64,000 nt of DNA from Desulfosporosinus youngiae DSM 17734. Its GTDB lineage: Bacteria; Bacillota; Desulfitobacteriia; Desulfitobacteriales; Desulfitobacteriaceae. The notes below the pieces were generated by a model. That model searched no databases and was not told where the DNA came from. It saw only the letters and a program-made list of their open reading frames with translations. Position numbers and translations under genes: made by a program. Position 1 is the stretch's first letter. Every line of letters begins with the position of its first letter. Of this stretch, positions 34,099-43,562 are shown in pieces. The DNA is taken from NCBI RefSeq assembly GCF_000244895.1, contig NZ_CM001441.1, forward strand, positions 1,240,001 through 1,304,000. The letters run 5' to 3'.

Positions 34099-36459
34099 AT
34101 GGCATATACGGTTGTAGGGAAAAGTGTCAGAAGAGTTGATGCTGTAGCCAAAGTGACAGGTAAGGCCAAGTATACGGATGATTTTTCTGAACAAACTATG
34201 CTGATTGGAAAGATTCTACATAGTCCTTATGCTCATGCGATTGTTAAATCGATCGATGTCAGTAAAGCAAAGGCCCTGCCTGGAGTAGAGGCTGTTTTAA
34301 CATATAAAGATCTGCCTCAAATTCGATATGCTACGGCCATGCCCGGAGTTATAGAGGCTATTGCTACGGATGAAGTGGATGTAGCCGAGCTTAAATATGG
34401 AACGGCAGGACATCCCTTTTCGCTGGATGTTAGTCATCGGGATAAAGAGGACCGTTATATCTTGACACCGAAGGCACGATTTGTTGGAGATAATATCGCA
34501 GCCGTGGTTGCGACGGATGCTCTTACTGCTTCGAAGGCCTTAAAGCTGATTGAGGTTGAATACGAGGTGTTGGAAGCTTTAACAAGCACTGATGCAGCTC
34601 TTAAAGAAGGAGCTCCTCTAATCCATGACGACTGCGAACGAAATATTCTGGCATCGAATGGATATGAAATTGGAAATGTTGAAGAAGCCTTCAAAGAATC
34701 GGACCATGTTATCGAAGGGGAGTACGAAACAAGCATTGTTCAGCATTGTCATATGGAAAACCAAGTTTCTCATGCCTATGTCGATTCGGATCGAAGAATT
34801 GTCATTATGACCTCGACTCAGATTCCTCATATTGTTCGTAGAATCGTCGCCCAGTCGCTCGGGATTTCCTGGGGCCGGGTGCGGGTGATTAAGCCTTATA
34901 TTGGGGGCGGGTTCGGTAATAAGCAGGATGTTTGTATTGAACCTCTGAATGCGGCCATGACCTTAGCTGTGGGCGGACGTCCGGTAAAGCTTGAGCTTAC
35001 TCGGGAAGAGGCCATGATTGATACTCGAACCCGTCATGCATTTAAGTTTAAAATTAAGACCGGAATTAACAACGATGGGAAAATCAACGGTATACATATA
35101 TCGGCTGTTTCGAATACCGGAGCCTATGCTTCGCACGGCCATTCGATTGCGGGAAGCGGAGGCGGCAAATTCCGCTATCTCTATCCGACCAAGGCTTTAA
35201 AATATGACCCTATAACGGTTTATACTAATTTGCCGGTGGCTGGGGCGATGCGAGGATATGGAACGCCACAAATATTTTTTGCCTTTGAATCCCATATCGA
35301 GGATATCGCCAAAAAACTACAGATGGATCCCATCGAAATACGGAAGAAGAACCTTGTCAATGCGGGTTTCGTAGAACCATTAAGTAAAAATACGATTTGG
35401 AGCTGTGAAATCCGTGAGTGTATTGATAAGGGCCGGGAATTGATCAAGTGGGATACCAAGAAGGCTTTGTATAGGGAACAAAGTGGAGATAAACGCCGGG
35501 GATTGGGCATGGCTTGCTTTAGTTATGCTTCCGGAACTTATCCGGTTGCATTAGAGCTTGCCGGGGCAAGGATTGTTATGAACCAAGATGGTTCGGTTCA
35601 GTTGCAGTTGGGTGCGACAGAGATTGGCCAGGGAAGTGACACGGTCTTTGCGCAAATGGTCGCAGAAGTTCTGGGAATTCCGATGTATATGGTGCATGTG
35701 ATATCCACCCAGGATACAGATATTACCCCCTTTGATACAGGGTCTTATGCTTCGAGGCAAACCTACGTATCAGGGATGGCTATTGAAAAAGCGGCCTTAG
35801 AGGTTAAGAAAAAGGTTCTTGATGTTGCCCATAGGATGACGGATATACCTGCTCATCGCTTAGATCTCAAGGAAGAGCACGTTGTGTTTAAAGAATCAGG
35901 TGAAAAAGTCCTGGCCTTGGAAATTGTCGCAATGCAGTCTTATTATGATAGAGTTCACGCCCAACCAATTACCAGTGATGTCTCAAATAATGCACGCATC
36001 AATGCGATCCCCTTTGGGGTAACCTTTGCGGAAGTGGAAGTGGACATCAAGACCGGGAAAATTAAGGTTTTAGAGATCTATAATGTGCATGATTCGGGTA
36101 AAATTATTAATCCTCTCTTGGCGGAGGGGCAGGTTCATGGCGGAGTTAGTATGGCAATCGGCTATGCTTTGTCCGAACAACTGCTCTTTGATGAGAAAAC
36201 AGGTAAGCCTTTAAATAATAATTTATTAGATTATAAACTTCCTACGATCATGGATACTCCGGATATCGGAGCAGCTTTCGTGGAAAAAGAAGATCCTACA
36301 GGACCTTTTGGCGTTAAATCTCTTGGCGAACCTCCCATTGTTTCTCCTGCTCCCGCTATCCGCAATGCTGTGCTGGATGCAACGGACGTGGCCTTTAATC
36401 GGATTCCTATGAATCCACAACGCGTTTTTGAAAAGTTCAAAGAAGTGGGATTAATCTAG
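34099..36459 (+). CDS. xdhA: Xanthine dehydrogenase, molybdenum-binding subunit
   Basis: 786 residues, full length for the large subunit of three-subunit molybdenum hydroxylases. N-terminal GKSVRRVDAVAKVTGKAKYT is the usual start; IKPYIGGGFGNKQD and AMRGYGTPQ bind molybdopterin cytosine dinucleotide; the catalytic glutamate is Glu744 in SLGEPP. It oxidises hypoxanthine/xanthine-type purines at the Mo centre. Operon with FAD and 2Fe-2S subunits follows at 15-bp and overlapping spacing. First gene behind the sigma-54 promoter. Exact substrate within the purine group is inferred from context. Confidence 0.93.
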   Translation: MAYTVVGKSVRRVDAVAKVTGKAKYTDDFSEQTMLIGKILHSPYAHAIVKSIDVSKAKALPGVEAVLTYKDLPQIRYATAMPGVIEAIATDEVDVAELKYGTAGHPFSLDVSHRDKEDRYILTPKARFVGDNIAAVVATDALTASKALKLIEVEYEVLEALTSTDAALKEGAPLIHDDCERNILASNGYEIGNVEEAFKESDHVIEGEYETSIVQHCHMENQVSHAYVDSDRRIVIMTSTQIPHIVRRIVAQSLGISWGRVRVIKPYIGGGFGNKQDVCIEPLNAAMTLAVGGRPVKLELTREEAMIDTRTRHAFKFKIKTGINNDGKINGIHISAVSNTGAYASHGHSIAGSGGGKFRYLYPTKALKYDPITVYTNLPVAGAMRGYGTPQIFFAFESHIEDIAKKLQMDPIEIRKKNLVNAGFVEPLSKNTIWSCEIRECIDKGRELIKWDTKKALYREQSGDKRRGLGMACFSYASGTYPVALELAGARIVMNQDGSVQLQLGATEIGQGSDTVFAQMVAEVLGIPMYMVHVISTQDTDITPFDTGSYASRQTYVSGMAIEKAALEVKKKVLDVAHRMTDIPAHRLDLKEEHVVFKESGEKVLALEIVAMQSYYDRVHAQPITSDVSNNARINAIPFGVTFAEVEVDIKTGKIKVLEIYNVHDSGKIINPLLAEGQVHGGVSMAIGYALSEQLLFDEKTGKPLNNNLLDYKLPTIMDTPDIGAAFVEKEDPTGPFGVKSLGEPPIVSPAPAIRNAVLDATDVAFNRIPMNPQRVFEKFKEVGLI

Positions 36460-36474
36460 TAAGGCGGTGATGAG

Positions 36475-37356
36475 ATGTACGATATTAAAGGATATTACGA
36501 TGCAGAAACAGTAAGTGAAGCTGCTGCGATGCTTGCGGAAAACTCCGATCTGAAACTTATTGCGGGTGGGACGGATGTTCTCATCAAAATGCACGGAGGG
36601 CAGCTTGAAGAGGCTGAACTCCTGAGCCTTCGCAAGATTAAATCCTTGGAAAGTATTCGTGTTGCAGATGATGGGACCTTGGTTATCGGTGCGATGGCCA
36701 CCTTTTCAATGATTTTCAACAATCCTATTCTTCGGGAGGTCATTCCGATTTTAACCCAAGCGGCTGTCTCTATGGGAGGTCCGCAAATCAGAAATATTGC
36801 AACCATTGGCGGAAATGTGTGCAATGGAGCGACGTCTGCAGATAGTGCTTCTTCATTGTTTGCCCTGAATGCCCGGTTGAAATTACAGCATAAGAACGGG
36901 GAACGCATCGTTCCGATCCGCGAATTCTATTTAGGACCGGGCAAGGTTGCTTTGAATCCGGGGGAAATTCTCACCGAAATTCTTATTTTACCAGAGGATT
37001 ACAAAGGGTTTGGCGGACAATATATCAAGTTTGCTATGCGGGAAGCGATGGATATCGCGACGCTTGGAGTGGCGGCCGTATGCAAACTGCAGAGCGGATA
37101 TTTTGCTGAGGTTAGAATTGGGCTTGGGGTTGCGGGTCCGACTCCCTTAAGGTGTCTTGAGGCGGAAGAGTATGCCAAAGGGAAGCCTGTTTCATCTGAA
37201 ACTTTAGCGGAGATTGGTAAGTTGGCGGTTAAATCAACAAAGGCGCGAACCTCATGGCGGGCCTCGAAAGAGTATCGGGAGCATCTTGTGGAAGAACTCA
37301 CGCAAAGAGCTCTGAAAATAGCCATTGTCAACGCAGGAGGTGCGGAACTTGTTTAA
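36475..37356 (+). CDS. xdhB: Xanthine dehydrogenase, FAD-binding subunit
   Basis: 293 residues of the CoxM/XdhB type. LKLIAGGTDVLIKMHGG is the first FAD phosphate loop and IATIGGNVCNGATSADSASS the second; PTPLRCLEAE lies near the C-terminal domain. It passes electrons from the 2Fe-2S subunit to NAD+ or a carrier. GGCGGTGATG precedes the ATG. The 2Fe-2S subunit gene begins inside its last codons. Confidence 0.93.
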   Translation: MYDIKGYYDAETVSEAAAMLAENSDLKLIAGGTDVLIKMHGGQLEEAELLSLRKIKSLESIRVADDGTLVIGAMATFSMIFNNPILREVIPILTQAAVSMGGPQIRNIATIGGNVCNGATSADSASSLFALNARLKLQHKNGERIVPIREFYLGPGKVALNPGEILTEILILPEDYKGFGGQYIKFAMREAMDIATLGVAAVCKLQSGYFAEVRIGLGVAGPTPLRCLEAEEYAKGKPVSSETLAEIGKLAVKSTKARTSWRASKEYREHLVEELTQRALKIAIVNAGGAELV

Positions 37357-37855
37357 ACGAATTGCCTTTACGGTAAATGGGAAATCTTACAATTTTGAGG
37401 TGGATGTGCGCGAATCGCTGCTCGATGTTTTGAGAAGTCACTTAGGCTTTACCGGTGCCAAACAAGGGTGTGGGGTCGGAGAATGCGGGGCTTGCAGCGT
37501 ACTCATTGATGATACTCCTTATGATACCTGCATCTACCTGGCAGTTTGGGCAGATGGTAAGGATATTAGAACCATTGAGGGTGTAGCTGAGAAAAATGGA
37601 GAGCTTTCTGATGTCCAGAAAGCATTTGTTGAAGAGGGGGCTGTCCAGTGTGGTTTCTGTACCCCCGGACTGGTGCTGACGACTACGGCTCTGAAAGAGA
37701 GTGGCAAAGACTACACTAGAGATGAACTGAAGCGGGAACTCTCGGGCCATTTATGCCGTTGTACGGGCTATCAGAGTATTTTGAAAGCAGCTGAAAAGTC
37801 TTTGGAAGGGCATGTTTGTACCTGCGTAGATAGTCCCCATTATAGAGGCGAGTAA
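37349..37855 (+). CDS. xdhC: Xanthine dehydrogenase, 2Fe-2S subunit
   Basis: 168 residues from TTG at 37349, chosen because AGGAGG lies 8 nt upstream inside the end of the FAD-subunit gene. Two [2Fe-2S] sites are complete: the plant-type CGVGECGACSVL...C and the helical CGFCTPG...CRCTG. The C-terminal tail adds CTC, which is not needed for the known clusters. Third subunit of the Mo hydroxylase. Confidence 0.93.
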   Translation: MFKRIAFTVNGKSYNFEVDVRESLLDVLRSHLGFTGAKQGCGVGECGACSVLIDDTPYDTCIYLAVWADGKDIRTIEGVAEKNGELSDVQKAFVEEGAVQCGFCTPGLVLTTTALKESGKDYTRDELKRELSGHLCRCTGYQSILKAAEKSLEGHVCTCVDSPHYRGE

Positions 37856-37938
37856 GGAATTTACTTCTGAAGGGGTTTTAGCTTCTTCTGAAGATCAAAT
37901 AAATGAAAACAACTAAAAGAATTGAGGAATGATGAATA

Positions 37939-40900
37939 ATGATGAGTGACAAAATGATCCCGATTCCCTTTCAGAAACTGATTAATTGGACATTTGAGGA
38001 ATATAAACGGTCTCAAACAATTTTTGGTGTATCCGACGTGAAGTTTTTTCGAAAAAATAGTGGCGGACAGATTCAGCTTTTCGGCGAAACTATGGACACT
38101 CCGGTAGGCCCGGCTGCTGGTCCGCACACTCAGCTCGCTCAAAATATTATTGCCTCTTATTTAAGCGGGAGCCGTTTCTTCGAACTAAAATCAGTCCAAA
38201 TCATGGATGAATTAGAGATTCCGAAGCCTTGTATTCTGGCTGAGGATGAATGTTACAACACTGAGTGGTCTACAGAGCTTCCGATTATGGGTGCTTTTGA
38301 CGAGTATGTAAAAGCCTGGTTTGCACTTCATGTTTTACAAAAAGAGCTGTTTGGTCAAAGCGATCGCGGCTTTATGTTTAATATGAGCGTAGGGTATGAC
38401 CTAAAAGGAATCCAATCTCCTAAAGTCGATCAATTTATTGAGGGGCTTAAAGATGCTTCGGGAACCGCCGTTTTTAAGGAGTGTCTGGCTTCTTTGCTTG
38501 AGAACATTGATCAGTTTAAGAACATTGATAGATCCTATATTGAACAGATTTCCCCAAATATTTGCACATCCATCACTTTGTCGACCATGCATGGCTGTCC
38601 GCCGGCGGAAATTGAAGCCATCATAAAGTATTTGCTCAGTGAGAAGAAGCTGCATACCTTTGTTAAGATGAATCCGACCCTTTTGGGTTATGAGTATGTA
38701 AGGAATACCTTCGATAAAATGGGATATAAGTATATTCTGCTCAGGGAAGAATCCTTTACCCATGACCTCCAATTTACGGATGGAGTAGAGATGCTAAAAC
38801 GTCTTAAAGTATTTGCCAAAGAGCAGCATAAAGACTTTGGCGTTAAGATGTCCAACACGCTGCCGGTGAAAATTGGCCGATCGGAGTTGCCGGGCGAAGA
38901 AATGTATATGTCCGGACGAGCGCTTTACCCCTTAACCATTAACCTGGCTTATAAGTTAGCCTCTGAATTCGAGGGGGATCTCAAAATTTCCTATTCGGGC
39001 GGAGCGGATGCCTTTAATATTGACCGCATCTTTGAAACGGGTATTCAGCCGATTACAGTAGCTACAACCCTTTTAAAACCGGGAGCCTACATGCGCTTTA
39101 AGCAAATGGCTGAAATCTTAGATCCGCTTATGACGAATAAAGAAGCCGGTAAACTTGATATGAACAAATTGCAAGCTCTGGCAGAAAGCGCATTTAATGA
39201 TGCCAATCATCTTAAAGAAAAGAGAGATTTGATCAACCGGAAAACTGAGCTTAAGCTGCCTGTGCTTGACTGCTTCATTGCGCCTTGTACAGTGGGGTGT
39301 CCTATTGAACAGGATGTTCCGGAGTATCTGCGCTTGGTAGGAGAAGGACGGTATGAGGAAGCCTTCGATGTCATTGTTTCCAAAAACCCATTCCCCTTCA
39401 TTACGGGGACAATTTGTACTCACAATTGTATGACCAAGTGTACTCGTTTGGACTATGATGAATCCGTTCATATCCGCGGACAGAAATTAGTGGCTGCTGA
39501 AAAAGGATATGATGCCTACATGCAGAAGATTCCTGCGCTTAAACCCGAGTCCTCCGCCAAAGTTGCCGTCATTGGAGCGGGTCCTTCCGGTCTGGCTGCC
39601 GCGTATTTCCTTGCCAAAGGCGGCCTGGAGGTCACTGTTTTTGACAAACGGGCGAAAGCCGGCGGTACGGTTGAATACGTGATCCCGGAATTCAGAATTT
39701 CGAGAGAAGCCATTAACAAGGATATTAAGCTTATTGAAAAGATGGGCGTCAAGTTTGAATTTGGAATTGATCCGAATTTTTCCGTGGCGGATTACAAGGC
39801 AAAAGGATTCAAGTATGTCTATGTAGCAATCGGTGCAGGGAAAACCAATAATCTCGATATCCAAGGGGATACAGAGCAAGTAATGGGAGCGATTCCCTTC
39901 TTGGAGTCTTTTAATGCCAACAAAGATGCTCTGAAACTTGGCAAGAACGTGGCGGTTGTCGGGGGCGGTAATTCCGCAATGGATGCAGCCCGTGCTGCTC
40001 TGAGAGTGGAAGGTGTAGAGAATGTCTACATTGTTTATCGCAGAACCAAAGACTACATGCCTGCAGACCATGAGGAATTAATCTATGCGGAGGAAGATGG
40101 GGTAATCTTTAAGGAACTTCTGGCTCCGATTTCCTTAACAAAAGGTGTCTTGAAATGTCAGAAGATGGCATTGGGTCAACCGGATGCCTCGGGACGAATG
40201 AGACCGGTCGCTGTAGAGGGCGAGTTCGAAGAATTGCCGGTTGATACCGTTCTCTCGGCGATCGGAGAACTTATTGATTATGATGTCTTGAAAAATAATG
40301 GCATCGAAATAGGAGAAAAGGGTAAAATCCTCGTTAACGATGAAACTCTGGAAACCAGCGTGGAAAATGTCTTCATTGGCGGAGATGCCCTTGTTGGCCC
40401 CTGGACTGTGGTCGGGGCTGCCAAGCATGGCACAATGGCGGCTAAAGCCATTCTGGAAAAAGAGCAGCGTGAATTCAAACAGGAGTATACATCAAACATC
40501 TCCTTTGATCATCAAAAACAGTTATTAGAGATCGCTGAAAAGAAAGCAGTAATGAAGCCTGTTGCTGATCACAAACTGGAATCTGACAGATGTTTAGAGT
40601 GCAACAAAGTGTGCAATATCTGTGCCGAGGTTTGCCCGAACCGTGCTAACCTGATGATTCCGGTTAATGGTAAAGGTTTAACCAATATGAATCAGATCCT
40701 GCACGTGGATGGGATGTGTAATGTCTGCGGTAACTGCGGAACATTCTGCCCATATTCCAGTGAACCCTATAAGGTCAAATTAACTCTGTTCTGGACTGAG
40801 AAGGATTTCAATGACAGTCCTAATATCGGCTTCTATTTCTTAGACAATGGATCTAAGGGTGAATTTATGCTTCGCTTAGATGAGAAAATAACTAAGGTGA

Positions 40901-41007
40901 AGTTTGATGAATCAGGCAATACGGATGTGCCGATGGATGAGAAGATGGCGGCTTTTGTCTGGACCGTTTATAAAGACTATGAGTATCTGTATAAAGTATT
41001 AAACTAA
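37939..41007 (+). CDS. ygfK: YgfK: iron-sulfur flavoprotein of purine catabolism (annotated as putative selenate reductase subunit)
   Basis: 1022 residues. About 1-400 is a dihydroorotate/dihydropyrimidine dehydrogenase-like barrel region (GPAAGPHTQLAQNI, SGGADAFNIDRI). A CTVGCP...CTHNC...C Fer4_20 segment near 430-500 precedes a glutamate-synthase-small-subunit-like module with AVIGAGPSGLAAAY (Gly546) and VVGGGNSAMDAARAAL (near 676). Two C-terminal 4Fe-4S motifs are present (CNKVCNICAEVCP, CNVCGNCGTFCP). In E. coli and urate-degrading anaerobes ygfK belongs to the purine cluster and is thought to reduce a purine ring. The selenate-reductase name is historical. Confidence 0.92.
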   Translation: MMSDKMIPIPFQKLINWTFEEYKRSQTIFGVSDVKFFRKNSGGQIQLFGETMDTPVGPAAGPHTQLAQNIIASYLSGSRFFELKSVQIMDELEIPKPCILAEDECYNTEWSTELPIMGAFDEYVKAWFALHVLQKELFGQSDRGFMFNMSVGYDLKGIQSPKVDQFIEGLKDASGTAVFKECLASLLENIDQFKNIDRSYIEQISPNICTSITLSTMHGCPPAEIEAIIKYLLSEKKLHTFVKMNPTLLGYEYVRNTFDKMGYKYILLREESFTHDLQFTDGVEMLKRLKVFAKEQHKDFGVKMSNTLPVKIGRSELPGEEMYMSGRALYPLTINLAYKLASEFEGDLKISYSGGADAFNIDRIFETGIQPITVATTLLKPGAYMRFKQMAEILDPLMTNKEAGKLDMNKLQALAESAFNDANHLKEKRDLINRKTELKLPVLDCFIAPCTVGCPIEQDVPEYLRLVGEGRYEEAFDVIVSKNPFPFITGTICTHNCMTKCTRLDYDESVHIRGQKLVAAEKGYDAYMQKIPALKPESSAKVAVIGAGPSGLAAAYFLAKGGLEVTVFDKRAKAGGTVEYVIPEFRISREAINKDIKLIEKMGVKFEFGIDPNFSVADYKAKGFKYVYVAIGAGKTNNLDIQGDTEQVMGAIPFLESFNANKDALKLGKNVAVVGGGNSAMDAARAALRVEGVENVYIVYRRTKDYMPADHEELIYAEEDGVIFKELLAPISLTKGVLKCQKMALGQPDASGRMRPVAVEGEFEELPVDTVLSAIGELIDYDVLKNNGIEIGEKGKILVNDETLETSVENVFIGGDALVGPWTVVGAAKHGTMAAKAILEKEQREFKQEYTSNISFDHQKQLLEIAEKKAVMKPVADHKLESDRCLECNKVCNICAEVCPNRANLMIPVNGKGLTNMNQILHVDGMCNVCGNCGTFCPYSSEPYKVKLTLFWTEKDFNDSPNIGFYFLDNGSKGEFMLRLDEKITKVKFDESGNTDVPMDEKMAAFVWTVYKDYEYLYKVLN

Positions 41008-41018
41008 TGCACATATTG

Positions 41019-41049
41019 AGAGAGGCCGAACTTTCGGGTTGGCCTCTCT
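41019..41049 (+). terminator. Hairpin after ygfK
   Basis: 9-bp stem AGAGAGGCC/GGCCTCTCT (41019-41027 with 41041-41049). T-run weak, but it lies 12 bp after the stop and before the next regulated promoter. Confidence 0.65.
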
Positions 41050-41138
41050 GGATCTCAAATTAAATAGGGTAAGGTAGTTTGCTTTCGGTGGATTTTTTAT
41101 TCGTGATCGAAAAAATTGACCCTTATATTAAAAAATCT

Positions 41139-41279
41139 TATCATTAAGGTATAGGTGTTTATCATAATGATAAGATCTACATAACCATCTTTTACCTCAA
41201 AACTCGGCATTTTTTCGAAAAGAGAGTCTGAAGTTCGAATAAAATTTATTATTATGATAAAGATAATTCGAGATCAAAG
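41139..41279 (+). promoter_or_regulatory. Candidate activator sites for the permease promoter
   Basis: A perfect TATC-N5-GATA site at 41160-41172 (inside CTTATCATAATGATAAG-type symmetry) and two degenerate copies at 41139-41151 and 41267-41279 lie 56-200 bp upstream of the sigma-54 promoter. They match the sites before the xdh operon, so the same activator likely acts at both. Confidence 0.65.
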
Positions 41280-41334
41280 TAGAAAAAAGTCGTGTTTTAG
41301 GCAACTTTAGTCTAATCTGTCGAGTTGGCACGAA

Positions 41335-41351
41335 TATTGCTACTGAAAGAA
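41335..41351 (+). promoter_or_regulatory. Sigma-54 promoter of the purine permease
   Basis: GTTGGCACGAATATTGC: GG at 41317+20 (41337-41338... read as TTGGCAC) and GC 10 bp later (ATTGC ending 41350... 41351). The match to TGGCAC-N5-TTGC is near perfect. It leaves a leader of about 210 nt before the gene. Confidence 0.88.
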
Positions 41352-41569
41352 AGCATAGGCGCGAATTGCTCCTGGCAAGGACCCTTGACCCCAAATTCAA
41401 TGCTTCGCAGCAGACCTTGGTTACAGAGGCTTTTAAGTTTTCTGAAGAGGTCAAGGCGAAGTAGACCCCTTGAATTAGTTGCGGGACTTACTCAAGGACA
41501 AGCATCATAAGGAGGTGAACATCGTTTACATTTAATTTACCGCACTGAAAATAAGGAGGAAAGTTAACA

Positions 41570-42919
41570 ATGGCAAATACCAATAATGGAGTCGCACCAG
41601 TTGACGAAATGCTACCTGCCGGAAAACTTTTTTTGTATGGATTACAGCACGTACTCGCCATGTATGCTGGAGCGGTTGCGGTACCTTTGATTATTGCAGG
41701 AGCAGCAAAATTGACTCCGGCGCAAACTGCCTTTCTGATTAACGCAGATTTATTCACTTGTGGAATTGCTACTCTGCTCCAAACCTTAGGAATCTGGAAA
41801 ATCGGAATCAAAATTCCGGTAATTCAAGGGGTAACATTTGCTGCTGTAACGCCCATGGTCATCATGGCTCAGACGGGCGGAATGACGATGATCTTTGGCG
41901 CTGTTATTGTAGCTGGTCTATTTACGTTTTTAGCGGCACCTTTCTTTAGTAAGTTAATTCGCTTCTTCCCGCCAATTGTTACGGGAACTATTATCACCAT
42001 CATCGGGGTGTCTCTCTTGCCAGTAGGTATAAACTGGGCCGGGGGCGGAGTAGGTAATCCGAATTTTGGTTCGTTAACCTTTATTTTCATTGCGACAGTC
42101 GTACTTGTAAGTATTCTTCTGATCAACAAGCTATTTACAGGCTTTCTCTCTCACATCGCCGTATTGCTTGGGTTAATTATCGGCCTTATAGTAGCCATCC
42201 CCTTTGGCCTGGTCAGCTTTGCGGATGTGGCTGATGCTCCTTGGATAGGCATTACAACACCATTTTACTATGGATTACCTATCTTTGATATCGGCGCGAT
42301 TATCTCCATGATTTTGGTTATGTTAGTTGTTATGGTTGAATCTACGGGTGATTTCCTGGCTATTGGTGAAATGGTCGGTAAAAAGATTGGGCAAGAGGAA
42401 CTTACTGCAGGTTTAAGAGCAGATGGATTAGCGACTGCTCTCGGTGGTGTCTTTAATGCCTTCCCTTACACTGCATTTGCCCAGAACGTAGGCTTGGTCG
42501 GCTTAACCGGCGTAAAGAGCCGTTTCGTAGTAGCAACTTCCGGTTTGATCCTGGTTGTTTTGGGACTATTCCCCAAGATGGCTACGATTATCGCCTCCCT
42601 GCCTAATGCAGTTCTTGGCGGAGCTGGAATCGCAATGTTCGGTATCGTTGCTGCAAGTGGAATCAAAACTCTTGCTAAGGTGGACTTCGAAAAAAACCAT
42701 ACCAACATTTTTATTGTTGCCATTAGTATAGGTATTGGTGTGATTCCGGTTATGGTTCCAAACTTCTTCCAAAACTTCCCGGCCTGGAGCCAGACGATCA
42801 TGCACAGTGGTATCACATTAGGTTCAATCACGGCAATTATCCTCAATGCTTTCTTTAATGGAAGCCAAGGGGCAGGAGACTTAGACGAACTCAAAGCGAA
42901 CGCAGGAATTCGTGAGTAA
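41570..42919 (+). CDS. NCS2-family purine (xanthine/urate) permease
   Basis: 449 residues with about 12-14 membrane helices. Family marks are QHVLAMYAGAVAVPLIIAGA, the QGVTFAAVTP substrate-site loop, VESTGDFLAIGEMVGK and FNAFPYTAFAQNVGLVGLTG (helix 8-10 motifs), all closest to xanthine/uric-acid transporters rather than UraA. Proton- or cation-coupled purine uptake is expected. AAGGAGGAAAG precedes the ATG. Own sigma-54 promoter and terminator. Confidence 0.92.
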   Translation: MANTNNGVAPVDEMLPAGKLFLYGLQHVLAMYAGAVAVPLIIAGAAKLTPAQTAFLINADLFTCGIATLLQTLGIWKIGIKIPVIQGVTFAAVTPMVIMAQTGGMTMIFGAVIVAGLFTFLAAPFFSKLIRFFPPIVTGTIITIIGVSLLPVGINWAGGGVGNPNFGSLTFIFIATVVLVSILLINKLFTGFLSHIAVLLGLIIGLIVAIPFGLVSFADVADAPWIGITTPFYYGLPIFDIGAIISMILVMLVVMVESTGDFLAIGEMVGKKIGQEELTAGLRADGLATALGGVFNAFPYTAFAQNVGLVGLTGVKSRFVVATSGLILVVLGLFPKMATIIASLPNAVLGGAGIAMFGIVAASGIKTLAKVDFEKNHTNIFIVAISIGIGVIPVMVPNFFQNFPAWSQTIMHSGITLGSITAIILNAFFNGSQGAGDLDELKANAGIRE

Positions 42920-42929
42920 TGTGCCTGGG

Positions 42930-42958
42930 GGGAGAGAGAATCCTCTCTCCCTTTTTTC
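42930..42958 (+). terminator. Terminator of the permease gene
   Basis: 9-bp stem GGGAGAGAG/CTCTCTCCC (42930-42938 with 42943-42951) and six T. Confidence 0.92.
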
Positions 42959-43054
42959 CATGCTATACTAGTCAGAGTATAAACTTGCGTTATATACTAC
43001 TTTGAAAAATACTTCTCAAAACTCCTGAAGAATCTTACAGACCCAAGGAACCTA

Positions 43055-43094
43055 TTTTCATCATTTGCTGGTGCCACGGCAGGCGGCTACTCTT
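43055..43094 (+). repeat. 3'-end fragment of the 295-bp repeat
   Basis: TTTTCATCATTTGCTGGTGC and the following GGCGGCTACTC match the last 45 bases of the intact repeat at 59640-59934. It sits just before the split copy, giving a tandem arrangement of an end fragment and a full copy. Confidence 0.7.
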
Positions 43095-43101
43095 AAAAAT
43101 T

Positions 43102-43240
43102 AAAGGCCCGAAAGACATGCAGAAGAATCCCTAGACCTGCAAGCAGGGCAGCTTCGTCCACAGAAGCGAACCCATTGCATGGAGAGGCGGTAAAAGCCCA
43201 CAAGACGGTGCGGGGAGACGGAGCCACGGGTTCACATCAG
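43102..43240 (+). repeat. Left half of the split 295-bp repeat
   Basis: Matches 59640-59779 at most positions, including AAGCAGGGCAGCTT, GAAGCGAACCCATTGCATGG and AGAGGCGGTAAAAGCCCAC. It ends TTCACATCAG, where the IS110 element begins. The right half resumes at 45181. The homology is at nucleotide level with compensatory-looking changes, suggesting a structured RNA. Confidence 0.85.
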
Positions 43241-43562
43241 ACCAGCTAATAGAAGTCAAGAACTTTTTCAATGAATTCACCCTTTTCACCTGTTTGAAAG
43301 AATGGTATTGCAAACAAAGCCATTGAAAAGCCGAACAATGACTAAAATAAGGGTCTCTAGTCGCTCGGCGCTAGCCAGGCAAACTCTCTTTGGTCGTGGG
43401 TGATTCTTTGGGGCAGAAGAGACTTTGCAGTCTTTAAGCGTCTGGCTACTGTGCTCGTGTCAATGGGATGCCAGCGAGCATATCCTTGGCCCTAAAGGCC
43501 TCCGGTATCCCTCGTGTCACCCTTGACACGAATTAGACAATCTGTCTTCATTGAACATGGTA